Positions 20,407 to 31,163 of a stretch of DNA of 64,000 nt are shown in pieces (position 1 is the first letter of the stretch; every line of letters begins with the position of its first letter). Origin of the DNA: Bemisia tabaci (Eukaryota; Arthropoda; Insecta; Hemiptera; Aleyrodidae). The stretch is taken from positions 21,452,116 to 21,516,115 of the forward strand of contig NC_092801.1 in NCBI RefSeq assembly GCF_918797505.1, written 5' to 3'. The notes below the pieces were generated by a model. The model did not search any database, was not told where the DNA came from, and saw only the letters and a program-made list of their open reading frames with translations. The translations under genes were made by a program, and so were the position numbers.

Positions 20407-20851
20407 AGTACCTGTATACGGGAGAGTATTGTCATCTTTGTGCCACTCTCTGATTGGTTCATCAGTTTTACGTTATCATATGGAGCTCCTAAGTTGGCCC
20501 AACGTAAACAAACCGGACCCAGAGGGACACGCATATCGGCTGAGAAATGAATGACAATCACACTCAAAGCTTAATTTTCGGCAAAATTATTCATCAAAGG
20601 TCGATCCAAACTCAATTCAGTAGTTGGATGTAAACGAAATTCTATCACGCCCAAAGTCACGTCTAGGACTATGTAGAACTTTTCCGCCATCTTGTTTGTT
20701 TACATTGGGCCAAACTAGGAGCGGAGGGGCTGGGGTTTGTTTACCTTGGTCCAACATTGGGGCTCCATGATAGCCGACCAATCAGAGAGCGGCATACTTT
20801 TTCTGTGGTAAAAGGATTGAGATGGCAATACTCTCCCGTATACAGGTACTC
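20407..20851 (+). mobile_element. Inverted-repeat element O, abutting MITE A2
   Basis: Left AGTACCTGTATACGGGAGAG and right CTCTCCCGTATACAGGTACT are exact inverted repeats of about 26 bp. The inverted similarity continues with TGATTGGTTCATCA/TGATAGCCGACCAATCA and TTGGCCCAACGTAAACAAA/TTTGTTTACATTGGGCCAA. Length about 445 bp. It begins exactly at the end of A2, so its TSD cannot be separated from A2's. Confidence 0.85.
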
Positions 20852-21115
20852 TTAAGGGAACAGTTTCGTTGGTCGTGCCACGATACTCCGCATGACGTCA
20901 TCGATTCTTCTAGGGGCATGCGGCATGACGAGCGTACCCCCCGTTTGTGATCCCGAACTCGGAGTATACACGCTAGACAGTGTAGGGCGTGAATACCACA
21001 TAAATGTGACTGGAGATTCCTTCACAGTTTTATCTCATTTGCCTTTACAGACCGTTCATCTCCTACGTAAGCCATTTTGGTCAGTGGCGGATCCAGGGGG
21101 GGGGGGGGGCACAGT

Positions 21116-21843
21116 CAGGCCCGCCACATCCCATCTCGGGCCCTGGTACTAGTTTTAAAGTCCGGGCCCCAAGCACGGAGGGGGCGGGGGTCCGAGGGGC
21201 ATCCCCCGAGAAATTTTAGAATTTATACGACAAATCGGACGCATTTTGAAGCTTCCTTAAAGAATTTTTCCATCAATTTCTGCGGAATAATTATGTTTTT
21301 TTTTTCCTACTTTCAGCACAAAATACTAGCGAATTATTGGATTCAAAACATCGGGAACATTTTTATTTTAATTTTTTTTTTTTTATGGGGGGGGGGCATA
21401 TGATACTATTTTCAGTTCTAAGAGGGCCAGGCCCCCCTGGCTTCCCCCTTTGTTTGTCTATGGCAAGGAGGTTGAGCCATGAGCCATTGAAGTCGAGGAT
21501 GCCCTGACTGGAGACTCTTAGTATCTGACGACGGAAGCAAATGAATCGCAGTTACTAAAAATATCCCACTGTACTGGAAATCTTGAAAATAGATAACAAT
21601 TTTCCTGGAAGTATACTTCATTGAAAATTTAAGAAGAATTCTACAGTGCCCCAGCGAGTTTCTGAAAATCTGTTCACCTTTTGCGAAATTTTTAGGGTAA
21701 ATTTTTCACTTTTTCTTACGAAACAAGGGTTGCATGTGAATTCGTAGTGGTTTTTCACGGGTAACACGGGCCTGTACGGCCCTGGTACCGGGGCCCGGGC
21801 CCCGGTACCAAGGACCTATTATCCCACCCTTGTGGCGGGCCTA
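21116..21843 (+). mobile_element. hAT-like element P1
   Basis: Terminal inverted repeat CAGGCCCGCCACA / TTGTGGCGGGCCTA (last base changed from G). Subterminal GGGCCCTGGTACTAG and CCCGGTACCAAGGACC are also inverted. It includes AATTATGTTTTTTTTTTCC, poly-G near 21385 and GCCATGAGCCATTGAAGTCG. 728 bp, no coding frame, about 85-90% alike to P2 by eye. Confidence 0.85.
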
Positions 21844-22280
21844 CCTTCATGCACGCTGGGCTTGTCGATTTCCTGTGACATTTTTGCAGTGGTGAATGCA
21901 TAGCTGAAGTGCGCTCCAGCTAGAATTGTATTTAGCAAAATGGTGGTTTTTCTACGAGGATTAAAAATAAACGAGCGGTACGGAATATAACAAAAGAATA
22001 TGAACTACGCAAAACGATAATCCGGGTATCGGAACTTGGCTGATTTGAAAACGCCTTCAAATGCGGCGTGATACCTCACGCATTCCGGAGAGTTCAAATA
22101 GTTGTATCATTGCGCCGTAAGAATGTGACGGAAGATTTAAATGGAAATAGCCCCCATGCACGCTGGGCGTGTCGATTTCCTTTGACATTTATGCAGTGGT
22201 GAATGCATAGCTGAAGTGCGCTCCAGCTAGAATTGTATTTAGCAAATGGGTGGTTTTTATAGGAGTATTATAATGAAACA

Positions 22281-23170
22281 TATATATACATATATATAAC
22301 ATACATATATTATAATGAAAAATAAGGTTGCGGGAATGGGCGTTCCACTCGTTGATGGGCAGACCCTTTATACTCTATGCTTTGCCGATGACCAGATCGT
22401 TGTAGCTCAAGATGAGGAAGATGCAGATTACATGACGCGGAAGTTGGTCGAAGAATATCGGAAATGGGGCATGGACGTTAGTGTGTCCAAGACAGAGAAG
22501 CTGGTCATGGGAGCAGCGCATCAACGGCAAAGCATAGAGCTTGAGGATGGACGGCGCATCGAAGAGTGTGACGAGTATAAGTATCTCGGTGTTTGGCTCG
22601 ATCAGGATGGAAGGATGGATAGAGCAATTAAGGACAGGATCATCCAGGGCAGGAGAGCCATCGCGATGCTGAACGGGGTGCTCTGGGATCAAAGCATCTC
22701 AAAGGCAAACAAGCACCGGATATATGATGCCATCGTTAAAAGTATCTTGCTCTATGGTAGTGAAGTGTGGCCTTTGACGAAAAGAACGCAAGAAATGTTG
22801 AGGGCAACTGAAATGGATTTTTGGCGGCGATCTGCCGGCATTTCGAGACGGGACCGTGTCCGTAATGAGAGAATTCGCCAGGTGATGAAGGTTGAGAAAG
22901 ATATCGTGCACGACGTCATGTCCAGGCAGTTATGCTGGTATGGACATGTGCAAAGAATGTCGGAGGAGAGGTTGCCCAAACAAGTTTTGGATTGGGTACC
23001 ACCTGGGAAGAGGCGACGGGGACGTCCCGTAAAGGGTTGGCGGCAGGGCGTTGACGAAGAGATGTTGCGGTGTCAGTTGCCCGATAACCTCTGGGAAGAC
23101 AGGCATATGTGGCGTTTGGGTGTCGTAGAACGCCAGAGTGCGTTATAAAGCGACTCTATATATATATATA
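22281..23170 (+). mobile_element. 5'-truncated non-LTR retrotransposon
   Basis: Flanked by a 12-bp TSD TATAATGAAACA (22269-22280, 23171-23182). Satellite monomer 5 shows the unbroken site (ATTAGAATGAAACAAGTGG near 24061). The 3' tail is a (TA)n run. The 5' junction has about 34 bp of TA-rich filler with a second ATTATAATGAAA, as after a template slip. A second copy's 3' end lies at 34554-34727, minus strand. Confidence 0.92.
22315..23148 (+). pseudogene. Reverse transcriptase C-terminal part
   Basis: 277 codons, open to the stop. FADD (residues 23-26) is the reverse transcriptase active-site box, followed by the SKTEKLVM and YKYLGVWLD motifs. Beyond it are SILLYGSEVWPL and the C-terminal segment LCWYGHVQRM...PGKRRRGRP. 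This tail is common in RTE-like and related insect non-LTR elements; the exact clade is not decided. The endonuclease and the N-terminal half of the reverse transcriptase are missing, so it cannot be active. The ATG at 22315 comes from the duplicated target-like sequence, not from the ancestral protein. Confidence 0.9.
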
Positions 23171-24261
23171 TATAATGAAACAAGTGGTTAGAAATGGAAA
23201 CAAAAGAATATGAAATATGCAAAACGATAATCCGGATGTCGGAACTTGGCTGATTTGAAAACGCCTTTAAATGCGGCGTAATACCTCGCGCATTCCGGAG
23301 AGATCAAATAGTTGTATCATTGCGCCTTAGAAATGCGACGGAAGATTACAATTGAAATAGCCTTCATGCACGCTGGCCTTTTCGATTTCCGTTAACATTT
23401 TTGTAGTCTTAAATGCGCCTAAGTGCGCTCCAGCTAGAATATTATTTAGCAAATGGGTGGTTTTTCTACGAGGATTAAAAATAAGCGAGTGGCACGGAAT
23501 ATAACACAAATATATGAACTCTGCAAAACGATAATCCGGGTATCGGAGCTTGCGGCGTGAAGCCTCACGCATTCCGGAGAGTTCAAATAGTTGTATCATT
23601 GCGCCTAAGAATGTGACGGAAGATTTAAATGGAAATAGCCTCCATACACGCTGGGCGTGTCGATTTCCTCTGACACTTTTACAGTGGTGAATGCATAGCT
23701 GAAGTGCGCTCCAGCTAGAATTGTATTTAGCAAGATGGTGGTTTTTCTACGAGGATTAAAAATAAACGAGTGGCACGGAATATAACAAAAGAATATGAAC
23801 TACGCAAAACGATAATCCGGGTATCGGAACTTGGCTGATTTGAAAACGCCTTCAAATGCGGCGTGATACCTCCCGCATTCCGCAGAGTTCAAATAGTTGT
23901 ATCATTGCGTCGTAAGAATGTGACGGAAGATTTAAATGGAAAAAGCATCCATGCACGCTGGGCGTGTCGATTTCCTCTGACATTTTTACAGTGGTGAATG
24001 CATAGCTGAAGTGCGCTCCAGCTAGAATTGTATTTAGCAAATGGGTGGTTTTTATAGGAGTATTAGAATGAAACAAGTGGTTAGAAATGGAAACAAAAGA
24101 ATATGAACTATGCAAAACGATAATCCGGGTGTCGGAACTTGGCTGTTTTGAAAACGCCTTCAAATGCGGCGTGATACCTCACGCATTCCGGAGAGTTAAA
24201 ATAGTTGTATCATTGCGCCGTATGAATGTAACGGAAGATTTAAATGGAAATAGCCTTCATG

Positions 24262-24977
24262 CAGGCTCGCCACATCCCATCTCGGCCCCGGGTACCAGTT
24301 TTAAGGTCCGGGCCCCAGGCACGGAGGGGGGGGGGGTGTCCGAAGGTCATCCCCCGAGAAATTCTAGATATTATACGACTAATCGGATGCATTTTGAAGC
24401 TTCCATAAAGAATTTTTCCATCAATTTCAGCGGAATAATTATGTTTTTTTTCCCTACTTTCAGCACAAAATACTTGCGAATTGTTGAATTGAAAACATCT
24501 GGAACATTTTTATTTTTTTTTTGGGGGGGGGGGTGTCATATGATACCATTTTCAGTTCTAATAGGGCCAGGCCCCCTGGACTCCCCCTTCGTTTGTCTAT
24601 GGCAAGGGAGTTGAGCCATGAGCCATTGAAGTCGAGGATGCCCAGACTGGAGACTCTTAGCATCTGACGACGGAAGAAAATGAAACGCAGTTACTAAAAA
24701 TATCCCTCTGTACTGAAAATCTTGAGAATAGATCGAAATTTTCCAGAAAGTATACTTCTTTGAAAATTTAAGAAGAATTCTACAGTGCCCCAGCGTGTTT
24801 CTGAAAATCTATTCACCTTTTGCGAAGTTTTTAGGGTGAATTTTTCACTTTTTCTCACGAAACAAGGGTTGCATGTGAATTCGTAGTGGTTTTTCACGTG
24901 GTAACACGGGCCCCCGCCGGGGCTCGGGCCCCGGTACCAGGGACTCAGTATCCCCCCCCCCCCTTGTGGCGGGCCTG
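24262..24977 (+). mobile_element. hAT-like element P2
   Basis: Ends CAGGCTCGCCACATCCC and CCCTTGTGGCGGGCCTG. Internal order is the same as P1 (poly-G, GGCCAGGCCCCCTGGA, GTCGAGGATGCCCAGACTGG, GAAACAAGGGTTGCATGTG). 716 bp. The left flank CCTTCATG equals P1's right flank, and the right flank GGCACAGT equals P1's left flank. Confidence 0.85.
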
Positions 24978-24985
24978 GGCACAGT

Positions 24986-26440
24986 GGCATGCCCTCCATG
25001 CTCCCCATCGGATCAAAAAAAGGGGGAAAGGAGGATAAAAGGAGGAAAGAGGGAGAAAGAGGGAAAGAAAAAAAGTGCTCCTAAAAACTTACTGAAATGG
25101 TGTCAAGACAGAACTTCAGAACTATTTAACCAAGCTCACTAAACCAATGGTTACTCAATAATGAAGAAAGAAATAGGCCATATACGAAAATAAAATTTCT
25201 CTAAAAGATGTATTATTCGTCGTTTTTCAACTTTCAAATAATGCACAAATTGTATGCTAAAACTGCTTAAAATTCAATCTGAGAGGGCATCTTTTCGAAA
25301 ATGTACGGGGGAGACCCCCGGAACACAGACTCAACATCAGAAAATTAATGCTCCTCCCCCCCACTTCAAATCACTTTGGATTCGCCACTGATTTTGGTCG
25401 ACTTTTTTACCCCCTTATTGCGTCCCCCTATAAGCCACCCAAAAGACAACCTGTCACCCCCCCTCCCATTTGTGTTTCGTACAAGCCTGCCCAACCCCCT
25501 TCCCCTTTGCGACCGCGTAAGCTCGAACCTCCTTTCCCTATGTGGCTTACGTAATGCTTGAACGACCCTTTAAATAATATCCAAGAATTAAAAACGACTG
25601 AACTTTTAAATGTCCTTTCATTTATTTCATTAAACCGTAGTTGGACCGCAACTTTTACTTTCTCCCACGTGGAAACCAAAATGTAACATAACTGCACCTA
25701 ATTAATTTATTAGAATTATAAAAAAAAGAAAACAACTTTCTTTCTTTCCACTGTCAATCAGATCTTTGCGAAAGTTTTAAGGATGAATTCACCCGATTGC
25801 TCACCGAAATTATATCCACGAAGTCCAAAATTGCGTGACCGTTTTGTTCTCCTGTTTCAGGTTGATGATATGATTTTGGTCGGTCCTTGATAGATGTCTT
25901 CGACTTGAAAAATGAGCCACTCTTACAAAGTCCAGAAAGATCGGAATAATTTCATGTTAACTTAATCTCACTCAGCCCAATTAGAATGTTAGGTCCGTTG
26001 AGCTTTTTCTAAGAGCTTTTTGTCGGTACCTAATCATATTTGTCTTACCTATTTTATAGCTCCTGCATTTTTATATTCGACATTATTTCTTATATTCCAA
26101 ATTAATAATGAGCTAGATGCTTAGAAAATTAGGGTGAGGGAGATTCAGTCACTAATCAAGCTTATTCGATGAAGAGACAGCATAGAGTGATTTGATAAGT
26201 AAGAGATAGATGCTTTATTTATTATGTCAGTCAGATAAAATGTGTAATTTTTACTTTATAAAAATAATAATAACTTACCTCTTGATTTGATTCCATCTTT
26301 AAGAGCGTTGACATTTTTTCAGTGCATGAGGAGAATCTAGCCGTTTTACTTCTTGTTAGTTAATTTAGTAGTATTTCGTGACGTTGAATATATTTTCATA
26401 GTATTATCTGCATTGAAATCATTCATAGTTTATTTGAATT
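24986..26440. other. Unassigned DNA with a polypurine tract
   Basis: 25013-25075 is nearly all purine on the + strand (A and G runs), and 25340-25510 is pyrimidine-rich. From 25560 onward the DNA is AT-rich without recognised repeats; it may include the promoter and 5' region of the gene at 26463, but no TATA or initiator was convincing. Confidence 0.5.
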
Positions 26441-26462
26441 GTACCTCTTGCTGACGCAAAAA

Positions 26463-27875
26463 ATGAATGTATTGCACTTACTTTCGATTCGTAAGAGGAG
26501 ATATTTTGGATACGATAATATCGTAGAGAATTCGAACATGTCCGATTCGCACAAAGGATTAATTAAATTGAAAAATGATTTCGACGGAAATGACACGCGT
26601 AAAAAAATTGACAAAAAAACCAGTGAAACAATGACGTTGACAGATTCTTTATTAAAATCATTAAAACTAGATTTAACAGTGATGAAATACACAACTTCAG
26701 AAATGGAAGAAGAACTTAGAGTCATTTTTGACACATTCTGTGAAGATTGGCCGATCGAAAAATGGCCCATAAAACATAAGCAGTTACGAATCGACTGGAT
26801 TCCATTTGAGGATATATGCTGGGATGTTCGTGAGAGTTCTGGAAAAATAAAAACTGAAATGTCCTTTTACGATTTTATTTACGAATTTGACGATTGTTTT
26901 GGATACAACACTCCTACGATTTATATAGAAAAAAATGGGACTCTGACTGCCTTATGTTTTGACTATCTGGATTATTGGTACTTTGGTGGTTTTGCACACA
27001 GACCAGAAAATGATAATACAGATGATAGCGACGAAGATGATGATTTAGATAATACTGAAAATGCATCAAAACGCAGCAACTCTAATGACAAAGACAAAAA
27101 AATACTAAATGCTCAGGTTGAAAATATAAATGACGAAACAAAGGGAAAACTATTGACACATTCTGACATTGTAGAGCAGGACGGAGGGGTACTTTCCGGG
27201 GAGCTCGTTCACAATTTGAAATCAGCAAACATTGAAAGAAATATACGTCCTGCTGCAGACAGCACTCGTATGTTACATGTTGGGGAGAGAGTTTGTCGTA
27301 AAAGCAGCTCGAAGGAAAATATAAATGATGAAACGAAGGGAAAACTAGGGTCACTCTCTGACGTTATAGAGCAGAATGGAGGGGTACTTTCTTGGGAGCT
27401 CGTTCACAAGTTGAAATCAGCAAACATTAAGAGAAATATACGCCCTGCTGCAGACAGGATTCGGAGGTTACAAGATGGGGAGCGAGTTCATCATAAAAGT
27501 AGCTCAGAGGAAAATATGAATGAAGAAATTAAGAAAAAAATATTGAAAGTTTCTGACATAGTGGAGCAGAATGGAGGTGCACTTTCTTGGGGATTCGTTC
27601 ACGAGATGAAATCGGCAGAAATTGAAATTCATATACGCCCTGCTGCAGCCGGCATTCGTATGTTACAACTTGGGGACAGAGTTCATTACATAAGTAGCTC
27701 AGAGGAGACGATACTCATTTTTAACGATACAGATCAATCGACCTACTATGTTTTTTTAAATAGCAAAATTGAGATCGACAAGAAATCAAAAGTTCATATA
27801 AAAATAGTGTTTATGAATGATGACGGAAGTTTCAAAATTAACGAGAACAAGACAGTTACTTTTGAGACCCAATGA
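26463..27875 (+). CDS. Unrecognised acidic protein with three 65-residue repeats
   Basis: 470 residues from the ATG at 26463, with no intron needed. I do not recognise a family. Residues 1-180 are mixed, with a tryptophan-rich stretch (EDWPIEKWP at about 94-102) and an aromatic patch (FDYLDYWYFGGF at 166-177). Residues 180-200 are Asp-rich (DDSDEDDDLDN). Three repeats follow at about 220-284, 285-349 and 350-414. Each carries SD[IV][IV]EQ(N/D)GG.LS...VH..KSA.I...IRPAA and ends GERVH..SSS. A C-terminal tail of 56 residues follows. No signal peptide or membrane segment is apparent. An ATG at residue 26 is an alternative start. It could be one exon of a longer gene, but the stop is followed by AT-rich non-coding DNA. 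Three ordered, conserved repeats argue strongly that it is a real gene. Confidence 0.75.
   Translation: MNVLHLLSIRKRRYFGYDNIVENSNMSDSHKGLIKLKNDFDGNDTRKKIDKKTSETMTLTDSLLKSLKLDLTVMKYTTSEMEEELRVIFDTFCEDWPIEKWPIKHKQLRIDWIPFEDICWDVRESSGKIKTEMSFYDFIYEFDDCFGYNTPTIYIEKNGTLTALCFDYLDYWYFGGFAHRPENDNTDDSDEDDDLDNTENASKRSNSNDKDKKILNAQVENINDETKGKLLTHSDIVEQDGGVLSGELVHNLKSANIERNIRPAADSTRMLHVGERVCRKSSSKENINDETKGKLGSLSDVIEQNGGVLSWELVHKLKSANIKRNIRPAADRIRRLQDGERVHHKSSSEENMNEEIKKKILKVSDIVEQNGGALSWGFVHEMKSAEIEIHIRPAAAGIRMLQLGDRVHYISSSEETILIFNDTDQSTYYVFLNSKIEIDKKSKVHIKIVFMNDDGSFKINENKTVTFETQ
27120..27704 (+). repeat. Three in-frame 195-bp coding repeats
   Basis: GAAAATATAAATGACGAAAC at 27120, its close match at 27315 and a diverged copy at 27510 start three units of exactly 195 bp. 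The first two are most alike; the third differs more. Keeping exactly 65 codons per unit implies selection on the protein. Confidence 0.92.
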
Positions 27876-27879
27876 GATT

Positions 27880-29355
27880 CGTTCTTTAACTCTTAGATAT
27901 AGTTATTTCTTCTGTTTGTCGTAATCTTGTGATACCTAAGAGTTACACATGCATTAGTCGAATTTCCGCGAGTGGATTTGGTTGAGCTTCTAACTTACTG
28001 CCAACCTCCGTCATAAGGATACGAATCGCGACGCACAGTGGATCGAGTCAATTAGAGAGGTCGGACATGAAATTTTTGACTAAAACTGCAAATTTTTCTA
28101 TTAATCAGGAATAAAAAGATAAAGTCTAGCAGACTCTAATCCCAAAACATCTCTCTTATTCTCTGCTTTAATGCTTACCTTACTTCTCTGCTTGATAGGA
28201 CTTAATGATTGTAAAGTAGTAGTAGTAAAAGTGGTAGTAATAGTAATTGTAGTATATATAGTAAGGGTACCTACTTTTTTTAAGAAAACATCATTTCAAA
28301 AATTTGACTTTTGTAGAAAATGTCATTAACATTTTTATAGCCCATTGCAGTTTGCTATGTCCTCAAATCCATCAGAGTTAAGTTGTTTTTCCTTGATCTT
28401 GCATCTGTGTCAACTTTTGAAAATAGTCATTTTCATTAACAATAATTTTTGTGAATTTGTTGGTTTGTGGGATTTTTCCATAAATTCTTTTTGGGTTCCT
28501 CACAATCTTTTCTCTTATGCATAATGAGTGTTGATCAGTCACCAAATATGTAAGAATACTATAGGTGCGTTTAGCGTTATATTATACCTTCGTTCCATTG
28601 ATAATAAATTGATTGCATCTTTTTATAAGATTTGTATCAAATAAATTTGAATCGAATGTATTTGTGAAATTTTTTGTAAGATTATTTGAAGCACAATAAC
28701 CACCCCTTTCCATTCTTTTTCATCTTCAACCTCATTATCTTTCTAATCATCGTCTAAAGAATGATCAACCACTGTCTTACTTTTCTAACTTAGCGTTAAA
28801 GTCTCCAAGGCACTGCGTCTAATTGATTAGGTACTGGGCATGTTGAGAATAAAATAACTTCACTGCCACATTTTTCCGGATGATAGTTTCACACGAAACA
28901 TGTTGGCTATCTCGAAATTTTAAACATAAACTAAAAGGCTAAGAACTAAAACTTCATAAGTTGAACCATATTCAATGGATTCAAACTTTTCTCTCGCGGA
29001 GTATGTAAAGCGGTGGTATTGAGAATCAATTGACCTGGAGGAAAAAGATACCAGAGATGGATTTTACTTCTCTCGAGAATCTTGAGCAAGGAGCTTGGAA
29101 AAGATGAGCAAAATCAACTCAAAATTAGTGAAGAAATAGGGTTAGTTAAATTCATTCAACTTATTAAAATAATACCTCTTGATTTATCGTTGTATTCATG
29201 TGGAGCAACCAATGAGTTGATTTTACAAAATAAAGTGTTACTTACTGAGATGGTGGAGAGATAGAAGAATATATTTTATGATATATAAGTGCTGTACTAA
29301 TAAATAGCACTTAAATATATTTCAATAAATATATAAATATAAAACATATATTTCC
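27880..29355. other. AT-rich intergenic region
   Basis: 28025-28090 is a fragment of MITE family J (CACAGTGGATCGAGTCAATT, GAGAGGTCGGACATGAA). 28205-28260 is a GTA-rich simple repeat. Nothing else is recognised. Confidence 0.5.
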
Positions 29356-29357
29356 CA

Positions 29358-29584
29358 CACTGAAAAAAAACACATTGGATCCAGAGTCCAGACCCTTGAA
29401 AACATTGACAAGAAAAAATACTCTTGATTCAATCGGATTTTTGCTTGCATCAAAACGAAATCCGCTTAAATTAAAAGGCTTGGTTCTTGATTTAAGCTAG
29501 ATTCTGATTGAATCAAGAGTACTTTTTCTTGTCGATGTTTTTAAGAGTCTGGACTCTAGATTCAATGTGTTTTTTTTTCCAGTG
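29358..29584 (+). mobile_element. MITE family M, copy 1
   Basis: CACTGAAAAAAAACACATTG at the left pairs with the right end ending in TTTTTTTTCCAGTG. Inverted pairs GAGTCCAGACCCTTGAAAAC / TTTTTAAGAGTCTGGACTC and ATACTCTTGATTCAATCGGA / CTGATTGAATCAAGAGTACT make it almost entirely palindromic. Copy 2 is at 35467-35697. Confidence 0.88.
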
Positions 29585-29723
29585 TATACTATTTTTCCTG
29601 TGTATTTTAATCTAGAAAAAGGTCGATCTCCTCCGATGTAGTGGTTGTAGCGCTGGCCCCATGATCAAGAGGTCCCAGGGTTTGTTTTTGGCCGGGCAAC
29701 CCAAGTTTGATAGTCCATAGCAA

Positions 29724-30250
29724 TGGACCACTAGACAAGGTATGAATTTCAGCATTCTGATACATTTTTCTTAACCAAAATTTACCGTAGAACACGATGC
29801 GCACAACGAAAATTACTGATATCAACTCCTTACGAAGATAATTAATCATTCTTGATGCGTAAATTCAAACCACCCGCTCATGAAAACTCGATGCTCTACG
29901 TGATTCACATCGCGCGCTAAACGTTATAAATTATCATGACAGTATCTGCGATTTAAAAATCTGACAACCTCAATTTTGACGCTTTGGCTCAGCTGTAGAA
30001 AATTGCTTATAGTTTGAACAACACATGGTGGAAAATGAGCATTGCTCGATTGAGAAGCTTGCTGAAACCGTTGTAGTGCACGATTTGACTCACGTACAGC
30101 TTAGAGTTTCTTGTGAGCGGGCAGTTCAAATTCCTCGTGACCAATGTGAAATAAAAACGTAAATATCTTCGTTAGGAAATAGTTTCAGTAATATTCGTTC
30201 CGCTAATCGTGTTATACGTGAAATTCTGGTTAAGAAACATGTATCAGATC
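29724..30250 (+). mobile_element. Family N inverted-repeat element, copy 1
   Basis: ATGGACCACTAGACAAGG at the left; its inverted relative near 30180-30250 (GTGTTATACGTGAAATTCTG, TTAAGAAACATGTATCAGA) is worn at the outer end. A further diverged left-end-like segment lies at 30330-30425. Copy 2 (31267-31818) is complete. Confidence 0.7.
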
Positions 30251-30439
30251 GCTGAGAAGGAGCGGTGATTGGAATTTGGGATGGGATCAAAGCGAAGGAT
30301 TACACCAAAGTAGCTACCTATATAAATGGACTATCAGACATGATACGAATTTAAACATACTGATATACGTTTCTTTTTGAAAATTTGACACATAGAAAAC
30401 GATTCTTGGAACGAAAATCACTTAAAAAGGGTATTTTTC

Positions 30440-31137
30440 TTTTTCATGCTAGGCTACTGTTCGACAAGACAGTCGTTACTGACATCTCCTGCATACTTTC
30501 ATGGTTGCATTTTGGGCACACACCAAGCACATTTTCAGGTTAGAAATCGGCAGAAAAGGGTGGCACTTTACTTGAAAGCACTGTTTTCATTGGCTCTATG
30601 GAGGAGTATTGTCTTGCCTAAAACTATGTTTTTTTCTGCGCACTTACGGCTTGCTCATATGTCTCGTTTTCATATAGTAAATTGAATTTCGCCGTTTTAG
30701 CTATTTCAGTGATTTCATCTAAAAGAGATCAGACTAATTTCGGAGGGAACTCGATTTCAAAAGTTTGACACTTACTGCTCCCTTCGCTATCACAACATTA
30801 TAGGTGCTCTGGTGAACACTGAACGAATGAATATTCGTTAAAATATGCGAGCGCTTATTCAGGTTAGGAATCGGCAGAAGAGGGCGGCACTTCATTCAAA
30901 AGCACTGTTTTCATTCGCTCTCCGGAGGAATAATGTCTTTTACTGCTGTCTAACCTGAACCTACGTCATTTTTTGCACACTTACGGCTTTCTCACACGTC
31001 TCATTTTTAAACAATTAAATGAATTTTGCTGTTATAGCTATTTCAGTGATTTAATTCAAAAGAGATTGAACGAATTTTGAAGGAAACTCGATTTCGAAAA
31101 TTTGACCCTTACGGCTCTCTTCGCTATCGCGGCAGAA
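30440..31137 (-). mobile_element. MITE family B, two partial reversed copies in tandem
   Basis: 30530-30795 and 30860-31137 each carry AAATCGGCAGAA-like, the GGCACTT...AAAGCACTGTTTTCATT block, a TTACGGCTTGCTCA or TTACGGCTTTCTCA segment and TTTAGCTATTTCAGTGATTT. The second ends in TCTCTTCGCTATCGCGGCAG. They match B1 (8214-8770) in reverse. Their left ends are missing. Confidence 0.75.
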
Positions 31138-31163
31138 TGTTTAAATTCGCGCCTCTGCTAGTG

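Larger units (their letters stand above)
21844..24261 (+). repeat. Satellite, five ~307-bp monomers
   Basis: Monomers start at about 21844, 22152, 23361, 23639 and 23946 with CTTCATGCACGCTGGGCGTG-type sequence. Each contains GAAGTGCGCTCCAGCTAGAA, ACGATAATCCGGGTATCGGA, CGCATTCCGGAGAGTTCAAA and TGACGGAAGATTTAAATGG. Monomer 2 is split by a retrotransposon; monomer 3 lacks about 30 bp. Excluding the insertion, the array is a whole number of monomers. Confidence 0.93.
21116..24977 (+). mobile_element. Composite: hAT-like P, satellite, hAT-like P
   Basis: Two family P elements in the same orientation bracket a five-monomer satellite. The outer flanks are identical (GGCACAGT at 21108-21115 and 24978-24985) and the inner flanks are identical (CCTTCATG at 21844-21851 and 24254-24261). 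Neither element is flanked by its own matching pair. This is what a single crossover between a P in a satellite circle and a P at a GGCACAGT site would leave, or en-bloc transposition of the whole. Confidence 0.8.

Noticed and set aside
22375..22979. Minus-strand frames opposite the reverse transcriptase
   Set aside because: Antisense shadows of a recognised coding frame.
24087..24614. 175-codon frame across satellite and element P2
   Set aside because: It joins a satellite monomer to a transposon end and passes through a poly-G run; not a gene.
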